In this document: one piece after another, positions 39,851 to 48,371 of the stretch
How the letters are laid out: each line of letters opens with the position of its first letter
Numbering within the stretch: position 1 is the first letter of the stretch
Source of the DNA: Coprousia sp963931435
Lineage (GTDB): Bacteria > Actinomycetota > Coriobacteriia > Coriobacteriales > Coriobacteriaceae
DNA length: 64,000 nucleotides
Assembly (NCBI GenBank): GCA_963931435.1
Contig: OZ007012.1
Span: 372,001-436,000, forward strand
Direction: 5' to 3'
Notes under the pieces: model-generated
Told to the model about the DNA's origin: nothing
Database searches by the model: none
What the model saw: only the letters and a program-made list of their open reading frames with translations
Made by a program: the position numbers and the translations under genes

Positions 39851-39880
39851 CGTACATGATAAGATAAGCAATTATGTACG
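39851..39880. promoter_or_regulatory. Operator-like inverted repeat of the toxin-antitoxin pair
   Basis: CGTACAT (39851-39857) and ATGTACG (39874-39880) pair exactly across a 16-bp AT-rich centre. TAGAAT at 39843 may be the -10. Antitoxins of this type repress their own promoter through such sites. Confidence 0.5.
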
Positions 39881-39904
39881 CTATCGCATGCCAAGGAGGT
39901 CAAC

Positions 39905-40195
39905 ATGGTGCCCATCTACTCCTCTTCCGCCCTGCGCACCCGGCAGCGCGAGATCAAGGACCAGGCCGCGACGCAGGTGGTGCATATCACGGAAAACGGC
40001 AACGCGGCCTATGTGTTCTGCTCGGAACAGGTGTATGACGAGGCGCTTCGGCAGGCGGCGGAGCAGGCGGCGTATGAGGAGCGCCTCCGTGCTGCGATCC
40101 AGCGCGGGCGCGCCGATGTGGCGGAGGGCCGCATGTACGATGGCATCGATGCGGCATTCGCCGAGGCCGAGCGGCGGGCGGCCTCCCATGGCTGA
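39905..40195 (+). CDS. Phd/YefM-like antitoxin
   Basis: A 96-residue protein. The N-terminal half (SSALRTRQREIKDQAATQVV, HITENGNAAYVF) matches the Phd/YefM fold that binds the operator. The acidic, alanine-rich C-terminal half (ALRQAAEQAAYEERLRAAI) would wrap the toxin. The ATG follows CCAAGGAGGTCAAC. The stop overlaps the toxin start by 8 bp, the usual coupling in such modules. Confidence 0.82.
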   Translation: MVPIYSSSALRTRQREIKDQAATQVVHITENGNAAYVFCSEQVYDEALRQAAEQAAYEERLRAAIQRGRADVAEGRMYDGIDAAFAEAERRAASHG

Positions 40196-40457
40196 CATGA
40201 GGCTGACGGAGCGGTTCGTCGAGGATCTCGCGGAAGTCTGGTCGGCATCCAAGCGGCAGGATATCAGGAATGCTTCGGAAGCCGTCCAGAGGTTCCCCGG
40301 CATCGGCTCGCGGGACCTGCCTCGATCGATTCGTGCGGAGTTCGGTGAGACGGTCCGCAAGATGGTGGTCACCCCGTTCGATATCGTCTATGAGTACGAT
40401 GAGCCCGCGGATCGCGTGTTCGTGCTCGCGCTGGTGCCCCAGAGAATGGCTCGATGA
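40188..40457 (+). CDS. RelE/ParE-superfamily toxin
   Basis: An 89-residue protein starting MADMRLTERFVEDLAEVW. Helices are followed by a sheet ending FDIVYEYDEPADRVFVLALV, the RelE/ParE pattern. Members either cleave mRNA on the ribosome or poison gyrase; which applies cannot be read here. It is translated from an ATG inside the antitoxin gene and appears intact. Confidence 0.78.
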   Translation: MADMRLTERFVEDLAEVWSASKRQDIRNASEAVQRFPGIGSRDLPRSIRAEFGETVRKMVVTPFDIVYEYDEPADRVFVLALVPQRMAR

Positions 40458-40539
40458 AGAAGCGCGAAAGCTCCACCGGCGCGGGCAGGGAAGGCGACGG
40501 CAACGTCTCGCACCGCTTCGCCGCAAGGGGTATCTTGAA

Positions 40540-40882
40540 GGGTGCGGCGGGGACGGGGTCGCGCTTGTCAGCCGCTCCTCCGACGGCATCGTCATCAGGG
40601 TCCGGGGTGCCAACAACACACTCAGCCGGTCACTGGACGACTACTACGATGATACGCTCGCGGGGCATGCGGATGATGCCTACCGCAGTGAGCGAGGACA
40701 ACTGGTTCGTCGTTTCATACGAAAAGGACGGCACCATCTACTATTGCAAGCAGTATGTGGGTGCAGGAAGCTACTGCTGCCTGGAGTTCGAGTACCCGTC
40801 ATCGGCATCTGTCGAAGCAGATGCCCTGGTCGAAGAGATCGTCCCCACGTTCCAGCCGGGAGACCTCTCGGTTGCGCACTGA
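40540..40882 (+). pseudogene. Frameshifted remnant of a small hypothetical protein
   Basis: One frame reads SRSSDGIVIRVRGANNTLSR then SLDDYYDDTLAGHADDAYR. At about 40690 the sense continues in another frame as SEDNWFVVSYEKDGTIYYCK then FEYPSSASVEADALVEEIVP, to a TGA at 40882. Together they make a coherent domain of about 100 residues, probably from a secreted protein or lipoprotein, disrupted by one frameshift and missing its N-terminus. The family is not recognised. Confidence 0.5.
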
Positions 40883-40998
40883 GCCGCATCGCTGACGCGG
40901 CGCGCGACGAGAACCGCCACCATAACCGCCGCCATGAGAATTGGAAGGGGCTGCATCGACGAGCGCATGTTCGATGGGGTCGACGCGCGGGCGGTGCC

Positions 40999-41020
40999 CT
41001 CGGGCAACCGGGTGCGCCGC
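40999..41020. repeat. Second copy of a hairpin segment
   Basis: CTCGGGCAACCGGGTGCGCC plus GC differs at only two positions from 39809-39830, the loop and right arm of the hairpin before the antitoxin. It lies at the junction of two gene remnants and suggests a duplication or recombination scar. Confidence 0.5.
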
Positions 41021-41435
41021 CCTTGCGTCGCTCGCGGTTGAGGACGGCAAAGCGGAGTCGGAGGAAGCAGCGGCGGCGTGGCTGGTGGAGGACACCGACG
41101 AGGTGCGCGAGTACCTCTTCGGAATCGAGGCGGAGCACCTGACCGAGCTCATGAGCGACGCCGGCATCCGCATGAGCAACTTCCCGCATCTGTTCGGCGA
41201 CGACTCCGCTGAGCAGATCGAGGGCCCGGGTTCGTTCCACGGCATCTTCGTGCCCATGCTCGGCGGGCACAACTACGATGCCATGTACGATTTCTCCGAG
41301 GCGGGCTACCAGGATATGGCCAGCCAGTTCATGGGATACTTGGGCAACTTCCTGCGCGGCGCCGACATCTCGTCCGGTGCGGACGTGACCTGGCCCGCAT
41401 GGACGGTCGATGAGCGCCAGACGCGGGAACGAGAC
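41021..41435 (+). pseudogene. C-terminal remnant of a type-B carboxylesterase
   Basis: The frame contains WLVEDTDEVREYLFGIEAEH and later FHGIFVPMLGGHNYDAMYDF, MASQFMGYLGNFL and VTWPAWTVDE. The last part is the usual end of type-B carboxylesterases (a helix with N-F, then W-P-A-W). The catalytic Ser region and most of the protein are missing, and the frame runs through the terminator without its own stop. A dead fragment. Confidence 0.5.
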
Positions 41436-41439
41436 GGAA

Positions 41440-41470
41440 AAGCCAGGCCGCATGTCCTGCGGCCTGGCTT
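41440..41470. terminator. Bidirectional terminator
   Basis: AAGCCAGGCCGCA pairs with TGCGGCCTGGCTT (13 bp, 5-nt loop), with A-rich and T-rich flanks. It lies between the esterase remnant and the convergent surface-protein gene. Confidence 0.75.
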
Positions 41471-41506
41471 CGTGCCCAGAGGGGCGTGGCTTTCGTTCTG
41501 AGGGGC

Positions 41507-43393
41507 CTACTTGCGGCGCTTGAGGCCCGCGGTGAGGAGGCCGGCGCCGGTGATGCCGGCGGCCGCCGTGAGGAGGAGCGCGACGTCGCCCGTGGCGGTG
41601 AGCTTGCCGCCTTCGTCCTTCTCGGGGGTCGCATCCGTCTCGACGTTGGCAAGCACGAACGTGGAGAAGTGCGTGGTCGTGAAGCTTACGGTGCCGGCGT
41701 CGGCGTTGACGGTGGCGTTCATGTCGGTCACGGTGCCGTCGTCGGCGACGTGGAAGACGCGCAGCCCCTCAAGGCTCATGTCTGCGGGAACGGGCAGGGT
41801 GACCGTCACCTGATCGCCCTCGGGGATGGTGAACTCGGCGCCGAGGGGGTCCTCGAGGTGGATGTCGTAGACATACATCTTGGTGACACCGGCGATGGCC
41901 GTATTGATGGCGCTGCCGGCGGCGTCCGCCACGTCGCCACCGAGCCAGTCGGTCACGAGGCTGAGCATGCTCCAGAGCTCGTCGTCGGTACGGCCCGCTT
42001 CGTCGACGGCGCCGGTGACGGTGTGGCTGAGCGTCGCGCCCTGCTCGTTGGCGATAACGGTCTCGGTCGCGGTGCGCAGCGTGAGCGTAGAGGGCGCCGA
42101 GAGGTTGATGGTGAGCGTATGGGGCCCACCCACGCGGCTCACGGTGCCGGTGCCCGCAGAGAGCTCGTAGCTGAGCGCCTTGTCCTGGGGCCACTCGATC
42201 CACAGGTTCGTGGACATGCCCTGGCCGTCGCCGCGCACGAAGTAGATGCCGGAGCCGGGCGTGGCGCTGAAGAGCGGATCGTCCTCATCGAGAGCGGCCG
42301 CATCGATGGTCATGGTCCAGGCGGAGCTGCCGCCCGGGTTGTCGAAGGTGATGCCGTCCTCGGCATCCACGGTCAGCTGGTACCACGCGCCCAGCTCCGG
42401 GTGCTCCGGGAAGGTCATGACGCCGTTCTCGATGGTGTAGGGAAGGAGCTTGCCGTTCTCGTCCCACGGCTCAGCGACGTCCTTGTAACGAGCGATGACG
42501 TAGGTGCCCGTTGCGGTCATGTCGTTGATGACGATCTCGCCCGAGCCGTCGCGTTGGACATCCATCCGCTCCGGCTCGCCGCCCTCCTCGGGGATGCGCA
42601 GCACCGAGAGGTCGGTGTCGTCTGCGGGCAGATCGAGGGCCGTTTCATCCATTCGCAGGTCGAACGTGACGCCGTCCGAGGGCGCGAGGTCGTGCTTAGC
42701 GACGTCGAGCGTGCCGTCGGAGCCGTCGCTCAGGTACTCGTCGAATGCGAAGTCAAGAACCGCGAGGGCTTCCTGACCGGCGGCGTAGGTGTCGAAGCTC
42801 TGCTGCTGGGCGGCGTTGAGGCTGCTGTGCGTGATGCTGATGGGGTACTGGCCGCCGACGCTGTCGCAGAACGCCTGCCATGCATCGATGCAGGCGAGAT
42901 CGACCTTTCCGTTCGCGGAGATATCGGTGGCGTTGGATGCGAAGATGATGGTGGAGACGCCGCTCCACTTGGCGTAAACCCAGACGCCGAAGGTGCCGTC
43001 GTACTCGACGAAGTCCGATGCCTCGAGCGGCTTGTCAAGGGAGATGGAGCTCTCCCAGCCCTGGAAAGTGTGTTTGGTGTCGTCGCCGAACGTCACCTCG
43101 TCGCCTGCGGTAGGCAACTTCAGCTCCTCGGCGTTCTCGGCGATGATCTGGTTGAGCGTCTTGCCGAACTCGACGGGGACCATGGCATTGGACAGGCCGC
43201 CTGCCGGATCCTGCAGGTCGAAGTGCACGAAGTAACGCTCGTTCGCATCGATGGCCGCCGTTGGTGCGAGCTCCGCCGCGCTGGCGTCGCGCAGTCCGAG
43301 GCCGGCGCCCACGGCCGCGACGCCCGACGTGGCGAGCAGCAGCGCTGCGGCCACGGGCACGACGCGCCGGACCGCCCTGTTCCCTATCCTCAT
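41507..43393 (-). CDS. Secreted surface protein with InlB-like repeat and LTATG anchor
   Basis: A 628-residue exported protein. Residues 1-40 are a signal peptide ending near ASA. An InlB/Listeria-Bacteroides-type repeat follows (YFVHFDLQDPAGG ... FQGWESS ... VWVYAKW, about 53-144), then several beta-sandwich-like regions. The C-terminus has LTATGD, a hydrophobic helix and KRRK: the layout of a sortase substrate with a non-canonical LPXTG-like motif. It may bind host or microbial ligands. It lies downstream of the split kinase operon on the same strand with a 155-bp gap, so it could be its target. Confidence 0.75.
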   Translation of the reverse strand: MRIGNRAVRRVVPVAAALLLATSGVAAVGAGLGLRDASAAELAPTAAIDANERYFVHFDLQDPAGGLSNAMVPVEFGKTLNQIIAENAEELKLPTAGDEVTFGDDTKHTFQGWESSISLDKPLEASDFVEYDGTFGVWVYAKWSGVSTIIFASNATDISANGKVDLACIDAWQAFCDSVGGQYPISITHSSLNAAQQQSFDTYAAGQEALAVLDFAFDEYLSDGSDGTLDVAKHDLAPSDGVTFDLRMDETALDLPADDTDLSVLRIPEEGGEPERMDVQRDGSGEIVINDMTATGTYVIARYKDVAEPWDENGKLLPYTIENGVMTFPEHPELGAWYQLTVDAEDGITFDNPGGSSAWTMTIDAAALDEDDPLFSATPGSGIYFVRGDGQGMSTNLWIEWPQDKALSYELSAGTGTVSRVGGPHTLTINLSAPSTLTLRTATETVIANEQGATLSHTVTGAVDEAGRTDDELWSMLSLVTDWLGGDVADAAGSAINTAIAGVTKMYVYDIHLEDPLGAEFTIPEGDQVTVTLPVPADMSLEGLRVFHVADDGTVTDMNATVNADAGTVSFTTTHFSTFVLANVETDATPEKDEGGKLTATGDVALLLTAAAGITGAGLLTAGLKRRK

Positions 43394-43548
43394 ACGGTTC
43401 CTTCCTCCCTTTCGGCGCCCTGCGGGCGCGATACGTCGAGATGCAGTCTCCCGTATTCTCCCAGCAGGTCGCAGACGGTAAAAGATGTTTGGCAGAACAG
43501 GTTCCCTCTATGGCAGCTTTGGTCGGTGTGACGGTACCCGCATCGGCC

Positions 43549-44523
43549 TTATGCGTGCAGGTGCCGCCGGAGCTCCGCCACGTAGGCGCGGGCGCGCTCC
43601 AGCTCGCCGCGCTCCACAAGCATGCCGATCACCTGCAGGTGGTTGCGCTGATCGTGCCTAAATCGCGCTGCCGCCTCGGCCTCGCGCGCCATGCGTCGTG
43701 CGGCATCCGCGTGCACGGCAAGCTGCGCTTCAAGACCCGCGGCGCGCGCCCGCTCGCGCTGCGCGGTGCTAAACCGGCGCAGGGAGAAGACGGCCGCGAT
43801 GTCCGCAGCGGCGCAGAACAGGGTCACGCCTAGCATCACGAGCGCGAGGGGCGTGGGGATGACGCCCAGCCCGCCGCAGAAGTAGGCAGTGTAGAGGACG
43901 AGTATCACGAACCCCTGCGTGGCCAGAAACCGCCCGTATGGGGCAGCATCCTCCGCGTCCTCGACCTGCCCGCTTCCATCTGGTGCAGCGCGGTCCAGGG
44001 GTCTCGAGCCGTCTGCCGCCGTGCGGTCGTATGCAAGGATCGCCTCCCGCTGCCGGGCGAAGAGCCGTCGGAGCGCCAGGCCGAGTATGGCGAGCGCCAC
44101 CAGCCCGGCAACGCGGACCGCAAACTCGAGCGGGCTGCTCGTTGCCTGCGCCGTGAGGGGGAGGCCCAGCACGCTGTAGAGCACCATGGTGGAGGTTTCT
44201 ACCGTCAGCTCCGCAATGACCCCGATGGCGATTGCCGCGGCGCGCACCGTGCGCGGACCGCGCCAGCACAGATAGGGGATGAACACGTAGTCGGTAAGAT
44301 ACCAGAGCACGCGCTGGGTGGGATCGGGACCGATGGGCAGGAGCATGTTGCCGACGATCTGGCACGCGATCGCCGCCGTCCAGTACACGCGCGGGTTTTT
44401 GATGGGCAGGACCCATGCGCAGACGGCATGGTAGACCAGGTCGAAGGCGACGTGCTTGACGGCGAAGTTGAAAAGCAGGATGGCGAGAGCGCCGGTATCG
44501 GCGGCTTGGAGGAAGGGCTGCAT
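43549..44523 (-). CDS. Membrane sensor with SpoOB-type phosphoacceptor helix but no ATPase domain
   Basis: A 324-residue protein with about seven hydrophobic segments, a cytosolic coiled region, and a final helix pair starting FRHDQRNHLQVIGMLVERGE. His290 is the predicted phosphoacceptor, as in AgrC/NatK-type kinases. The protein stops 35 residues later, so the HATPase domain that should follow is missing. A proline-poor polar loop (about 185-215) separates two membrane halves. It is the last of four genes spaced by 9 bp. It probably depends on the neighbouring ATPase protein. Confidence 0.75.
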   Translation of the reverse strand: MQPFLQAADTGALAILLFNFAVKHVAFDLVYHAVCAWVLPIKNPRVYWTAAIACQIVGNMLLPIGPDPTQRVLWYLTDYVFIPYLCWRGPRTVRAAAIAIGVIAELTVETSTMVLYSVLGLPLTAQATSSPLEFAVRVAGLVALAILGLALRRLFARQREAILAYDRTAADGSRPLDRAAPDGSGQVEDAEDAAPYGRFLATQGFVILVLYTAYFCGGLGVIPTPLALVMLGVTLFCAAADIAAVFSLRRFSTAQRERARAAGLEAQLAVHADAARRMAREAEAAARFRHDQRNHLQVIGMLVERGELERARAYVAELRRHLHA

Positions 44524-44532
44524 GGAGGGCTC

Positions 44533-45534
44533 CTAGTCTTTCCAGAGGGCGCTCAGGGTAAAGACGCCGTTCTCGCGCGTGCAGGCGAGGTCGCCGTCGC
44601 GCCGCTCGACGATCTGGCGCATGATGGCGAGGCCGAGCCCGTGGCGGGGGAGTGTGCCCGCCGGGGCGGCGGGGTGTGTGGTTTGGGCGGAAGGGCTCGA
44701 GGTTGAGCTTGAGTCGACGCGGCCGTGGTCGGCTGCCCTGTCGGCGTGCGCATGGCCGGCCGATGCGCCCACCGGGGCGATCGGGTTCTCGACCTCCAGC
44801 AGGAAGTAGCCCTGCGCGGGGTGCGCGCGGAGCCGGATCCAGCGCTCGCCGGCCGGTAGCGCGGTGCAGGCGTGCACGGCGTTGTCGAGCGCGTTGGCGA
44901 AGAGCGCGCAGAGCTCGACGTCAGGGGTGGCGAGGTCGCCCGGCACGGTCGCGTCCGCATCGAGCTCGACGCCCTCCTCGGCACACCACGCGGCCTTGGC
45001 TGCCAGAAGCGCGTCGACCACGGGGTGCTCGCAGAAGCGGTCGTCCGGCGTGCGGACCACCTCGGCCGCGCCTGCCAGGTGGGTGAGCGCGGCGGCATCG
45101 TCGCCCGTTGCGAGGGCGGCCTCGACCTGGGCGAGCTGAGCATCGAGCTCCGTGCGCATGCGGTCGCCTTCGGCCTGCGTGCGCCGCATGAGCAGGGCGT
45201 AGTGCTCCTGCGCGGCCACTTGGTCCTCCAGAAGCGCCGCCCGCTCAGCCTCGATGCCAGCTCGCTCGGCGTCGAGTAGGCTGCGGAAGAAGAGCGGGTT
45301 CAGACAGGCGCAGACCACGCCCATGGCCGCCGCCAGGAGCGCCACGGCCTCCCAGGCGGCGAAGTGCGGGCGGAGCAGGAACGCACTGGCCACAAAGATG
45401 ATCTGGCTCGCCGGCATGAGCAGGTTGACCGCGCGGCGCGCAAGCGGCAGCTCGCGGAGGAGGTGCCACAGGTAGACGGTCGAGATTACGAGTGCACCGA
45501 GCGAGACGGCTCCGAGGGTGTAGACGACGTTCAT
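44533..45534 (-). CDS. Membrane protein with HATPase domain but degenerate phosphoacceptor
   Basis: A 333-residue protein with four N-terminal membrane helices, a coiled coil (about 100-155) and a GHKL ATPase domain. The N-box is CALFANALDNAVHA; the G-box is RHGLGLAIMRQIVERRDGDL. Where AgrC-type kinases have R-H-D-x-x-N-H, this reads MRTELDAQL, with threonine in place of His. An Asp/Ser/His-rich insertion (about 268-298) lies inside the ATP lid. It fits a dedicated ATPase subunit that phosphorylates the His of the flanking proteins. Confidence 0.75.
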   Translation of the reverse strand: MNVVYTLGAVSLGALVISTVYLWHLLRELPLARRAVNLLMPASQIIFVASAFLLRPHFAAWEAVALLAAAMGVVCACLNPLFFRSLLDAERAGIEAERAALLEDQVAAQEHYALLMRRTQAEGDRMRTELDAQLAQVEAALATGDDAAALTHLAGAAEVVRTPDDRFCEHPVVDALLAAKAAWCAEEGVELDADATVPGDLATPDVELCALFANALDNAVHACTALPAGERWIRLRAHPAQGYFLLEVENPIAPVGASAGHAHADRAADHGRVDSSSTSSPSAQTTHPAAPAGTLPRHGLGLAIMRQIVERRDGDLACTRENGVFTLSALWKD

Positions 45535-45543
45535 GGGGCTTCC

Positions 45544-46743
45544 TTAGGGGACGGTGCTCTGGGAGGGGAGGGGCTGCGGAGCCCCGGTGCCGCGGCGAGG
45601 GTTCTTGCAGGGGTTGGGCTGCAGCGCACGGGGAGATGGATCGGCGCCGGCAGATGCCGGGTCGGGCGGGTTTGGCCGGGCGTGGGTGGTTGAAGCAGCG
45701 CCTGTGGACGGCGTTGGGACGGGTCGCCCGCCCGGGACGCCGGGCTTGCTCGCGGCAGGCAGCTCGGCGAGGCTGCGGCGCAGTGCGCGCACGTAGGCGA
45801 GGGCGCGCCCGCGCTCCCCGCGTTCTACCAGCGCCCCGAGTACCTGCAGGTGGTTGCGCTGGTCGTGCCGAAAGCGCGCCGCGTCCTCCGCATCGCGCAT
45901 CGTGCGTTCCGCGGCATGCACGTACACGGCAAGCTGCCGCTCGAGCGCCGCTGCCCGCTCGCGCTCTCTAAGCGCCGCACCCAAGCGACTGAGTGAGGCA
46001 AAGGCGAGCACATCGGCGGCGAGGCAGACGGCAACCGAGACCACCATGATGAGGTAGATGGCGGGAGAGGTGTTGCGGTTTGCCATGATGATCGTCGAGC
46101 CAACCAGCAGAAAACCTAGCTGGGTGGCAAGGAAGAGCAGGTAGGGTCGGTCGGGTGCCTGGGCGGCGCGGCAATCGCGCAGGCGCAGGCGCGCACTGCC
46201 CTGCGGGCGGTTCGGTGACGCTCCGGCATCGGCACCGCCCGCCGCGGCTCTCGCGGTGCTCGCCCGCCCCGCGCCTCGCTCCCGCTTGTCCGCAGCCGGC
46301 CCCTGCCAGCCGGCGCGTCGGACGGCGATCGCCACGGCCCGCCCGATGGCGAGCATCGATACCCCGCACAGGGCCCGTGCGATAATGCTGCTCGCATCGA
46401 TCGTGTCGCGGTTGACGTTGAGCCCGGCAAAGATGATGAGGAGCCCAAAGACCATCTCGCTGGAGATCTCGGTTGCCACGAGCAAAAGCGCGCAGACCGC
46501 GCGCCGCGCCCAGGGCCCTTTCCAAAAAAGACAGGGGATAACGAGGTAGTTGAGGGCATACCCCGCGATATTCCAGGCGGTCATGGTGTTGGGGCTCGCC
46601 AGCGCAAGCGCAAGAGGGCTGATGGCGAGCATGCAGGCAAAAAAGGCCACTCGCCGCCGGATGGGCAGCAGCCAGGTGGCGACGGTGGCGATGACGGCGT
46701 TGACGCCAAGGAGCACGATCAGGTTGAGGGCGAAGAGCGGCAT
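45544..46743 (-). CDS. Second membrane sensor with phosphoacceptor helix and disordered tail
   Basis: A 399-residue paralogue of the 324-residue protein: membrane helices, an Arg/Ala/Gly-rich loop (about 145-185), then FRHDQRNHLQVLGALVERGE with predicted phosphoacceptor His293. Instead of an ATPase domain it ends in about 75 residues rich in Pro, Ala and Ser. It follows the response regulator by 9 bp. Two His proteins around one ATPase protein could allow two signals to feed one regulator. Confidence 0.75.
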   Translation of the reverse strand: MPLFALNLIVLLGVNAVIATVATWLLPIRRRVAFFACMLAISPLALALASPNTMTAWNIAGYALNYLVIPCLFWKGPWARRAVCALLLVATEISSEMVFGLLIIFAGLNVNRDTIDASSIIARALCGVSMLAIGRAVAIAVRRAGWQGPAADKRERGAGRASTARAAAGGADAGASPNRPQGSARLRLRDCRAAQAPDRPYLLFLATQLGFLLVGSTIIMANRNTSPAIYLIMVVSVAVCLAADVLAFASLSRLGAALRERERAAALERQLAVYVHAAERTMRDAEDAARFRHDQRNHLQVLGALVERGERGRALAYVRALRRSLAELPAASKPGVPGGRPVPTPSTGAASTTHARPNPPDPASAGADPSPRALQPNPCKNPRRGTGAPQPLPSQSTVP

Positions 46744-46752
46744 GGGGGCGGC

Positions 46753-47610
46753 TTATCGGCGGCGGGCCCGGAGGTAGGAAAAGAGCGCTTGTCGCACGCC
46801 CGCGCGCATGCGGCGGCTCACGGGGACGCGCTCGCCGGTTACGAGGACAATGCCCGTGGCGTCGAGCGAGGCGACGGTGGCGAGGTTGACGATAAAGCTC
46901 TGGTGGCAGCGCACGAAGCGCGCGGGGAGCTGCTGCACGAGGTCGGCGAGCTTGCCGTAGACTTCGTAGTCGCCCTGCGCCGCATGGATGCAGACCATGT
47001 GGAGCCGGCTTTCCAGATATCGGATCTCGGCGGGCTCGATCACCCGCTCGGCGCCCTTGATCTTGAGACAGAGGGGTTTCTCGGCCGTGCGCTCGCGAGC
47101 GGCCAGTGCCAGGCCGAGGGCGTACGAGACGTCCATAGATCGGAACGGTTTGCGCAGGTAGGCGGCGTGGGGCGTGCGGTAGACCTGCGTATGGAACGCG
47201 TCGTAGCCGCTCACGTAGACGATCTGCGTGAGCGGGGAGCGTGAGAGCAGGCGCTCCACGGCATCTATGCCATCTGCGGCAGGGCCCGCGGTCGTGGGGT
47301 CGAGCACGATGTCGATGAAGGCGATGTCGGGGGCGTAGGCATCGTCGAGGCACTGCACGAGCTCATCGGCCGAGGAGAAGCAGCGCACCTCGAAGAGATC
47401 GCTTGCCAGAACCCCGTCTGTCGCATCTGCATGCTGCCCCGCCGAGCCTTTGCCATCGAGCTGCGGGGCTGCCGTTTCGCGGCAGGTCTCGGGGAAGGGA
47501 TGTGCCGCGAGGCTTGATCCCGCGGTGTCCGACGGTGGGGAGGAAACCACGAGCCGGGCGAGCGCCTCGGCGTCCGCAGCGAGGTCATCGACGATGGCGA
47601 CGGCGTACAT
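46753..47610 (-). CDS. LytTR-family response regulator
   Basis: A 285-residue regulator. The receiver domain starts MYAVAIVDD, has the phosphorylatable Asp in APDIAFIDIVLD, the Thr/Ser position in VYVSGYD and the Lys in YLRKPF. A 45-residue insertion after the first helix (SSPPSDTAGSSLAAHPFPET onwards) is unusual. The C-terminal LytTR domain (RYLESRLHMVCIHA; VRCHQSFIVNLATVASLD) binds DNA. The ATG at 47610 follows AGGGAAGGGGAGCC. It is the first gene of the split kinase operon. Confidence 0.88.
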   Translation of the reverse strand: MYAVAIVDDLAADAEALARLVVSSPPSDTAGSSLAAHPFPETCRETAAPQLDGKGSAGQHADATDGVLASDLFEVRCFSSADELVQCLDDAYAPDIAFIDIVLDPTTAGPAADGIDAVERLLSRSPLTQIVYVSGYDAFHTQVYRTPHAAYLRKPFRSMDVSYALGLALAARERTAEKPLCLKIKGAERVIEPAEIRYLESRLHMVCIHAAQGDYEVYGKLADLVQQLPARFVRCHQSFIVNLATVASLDATGIVLVTGERVPVSRRMRAGVRQALFSYLRARRR

Positions 47611-47795
47611 GGCTCCCCTTCCCTGTCTTGTGGCTGCGCAATGCCCCTCATTATAGGTGCGCCCGCCCCCGCCGCCGCGATGGAGGCCACGCCCTGCCGA
47701 AGCTGTCGAGAATCCCGCCGAATATGCTTTTCCTTCCATTCCGCCGTCTCTGCGGCGAAGGGGCCTGCCGGAGCTGCTCGGGCGCTGATGCCATC

Positions 47796-47835
47796 AAGGC
47801 CGCCAACCCCCTCCAGCAAGGAGGCCGGCGGCCTT
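47796..47835. other. Hairpin in the gap before gatC
   Basis: AAGGCCGCC/GGCGGCCTT, 9 bp, encloses AACCCCCTCCAGCAAGGAGGCC. The 452-bp gap 47611-48062 otherwise shows only a minus-strand frame with a protein-like stretch (ERDLCFQAARIIDGQTAIPY, about 47880-47985) that I cannot assign; it may be a gene relic. Confidence 0.35.
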
Positions 47836-48025
47836 CTCTCCACCGTTAGCGATGCCTGCTGGTGGCTCCTGTCCAGAGGCAGCCCAGGTCCAGTATGAGC
47901 AGTCGATGTAGGGGATGGCCGTCTGGCCGTCGATGATGCGCGCCGCCTGGAAGCAGAGGTCGCGCTCCCGCGTTGCCAACGCGTGACCGGCGGCGCCCTC
48001 GCCGGGGCATGCGGGGGAGGCCGCG

Positions 48026-48031
48026 TATAAT
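48026..48031 (+). promoter_or_regulatory. -10 box of the gatCAB operon
   Basis: A consensus TATAAT lies 32 bp before gatC. No -35 is evident. Confidence 0.55.
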
Positions 48032-48062
48032 GGTGCGACATGACCGACCGGAAGGGGCGCCC

Positions 48063-48371
48063 ATGCCACTTACCCAAGAAGACGTGCGCGGTATCGCCGA
48101 CTACGCGCGGATCGCGCTCGAGGGCGACGAGCTCGCCCAGATGACCGACTACCTCAACGATGCCGTGGCGATGCTCGAGCCCGTGCTTGCCTACAACCTG
48201 CCCGATGCGGACCCCACGTTCCATCCCATCGGGGACCTCTCCAACGTCATGCGCGCCGATGTGCTGGCGCCCGAGCGCGACCTCACGCGCACGGCGGCGC
48301 TCGGCAACGCTGCCTCCACGCGCGGGGAGAACTTCCGTGTGCCGTCGATTCTGGGGGAGGGTGAGGAGTAA
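48063..48371 (+). CDS. gatC: Asp-tRNA(Asn)/Glu-tRNA(Gln) amidotransferase subunit C
   Basis: A 102-residue GatC, the belt-like subunit that holds GatA and GatB together. The family pattern is present: an N-terminal helix pair (LTQEDVRGIADYARIAL), a central loop and the RADVLAPERDL segment. GatCAB converts misacylated Glu-tRNA(Gln) and Asp-tRNA(Asn) to the correct forms. Its stop overlaps the gatA ATG (TAATG). Confidence 0.93.
   Translation: MPLTQEDVRGIADYARIALEGDELAQMTDYLNDAVAMLEPVLAYNLPDADPTFHPIGDLSNVMRADVLAPERDLTRTAALGNAASTRGENFRVPSILGEGEE

Noticed and set aside
47403..47849. Plus-strand open frame across the start of the LytTR gene
   Set aside because: It overlaps the well-supported response regulator on the other strand, is Arg/Pro-rich and has no ribosome site.
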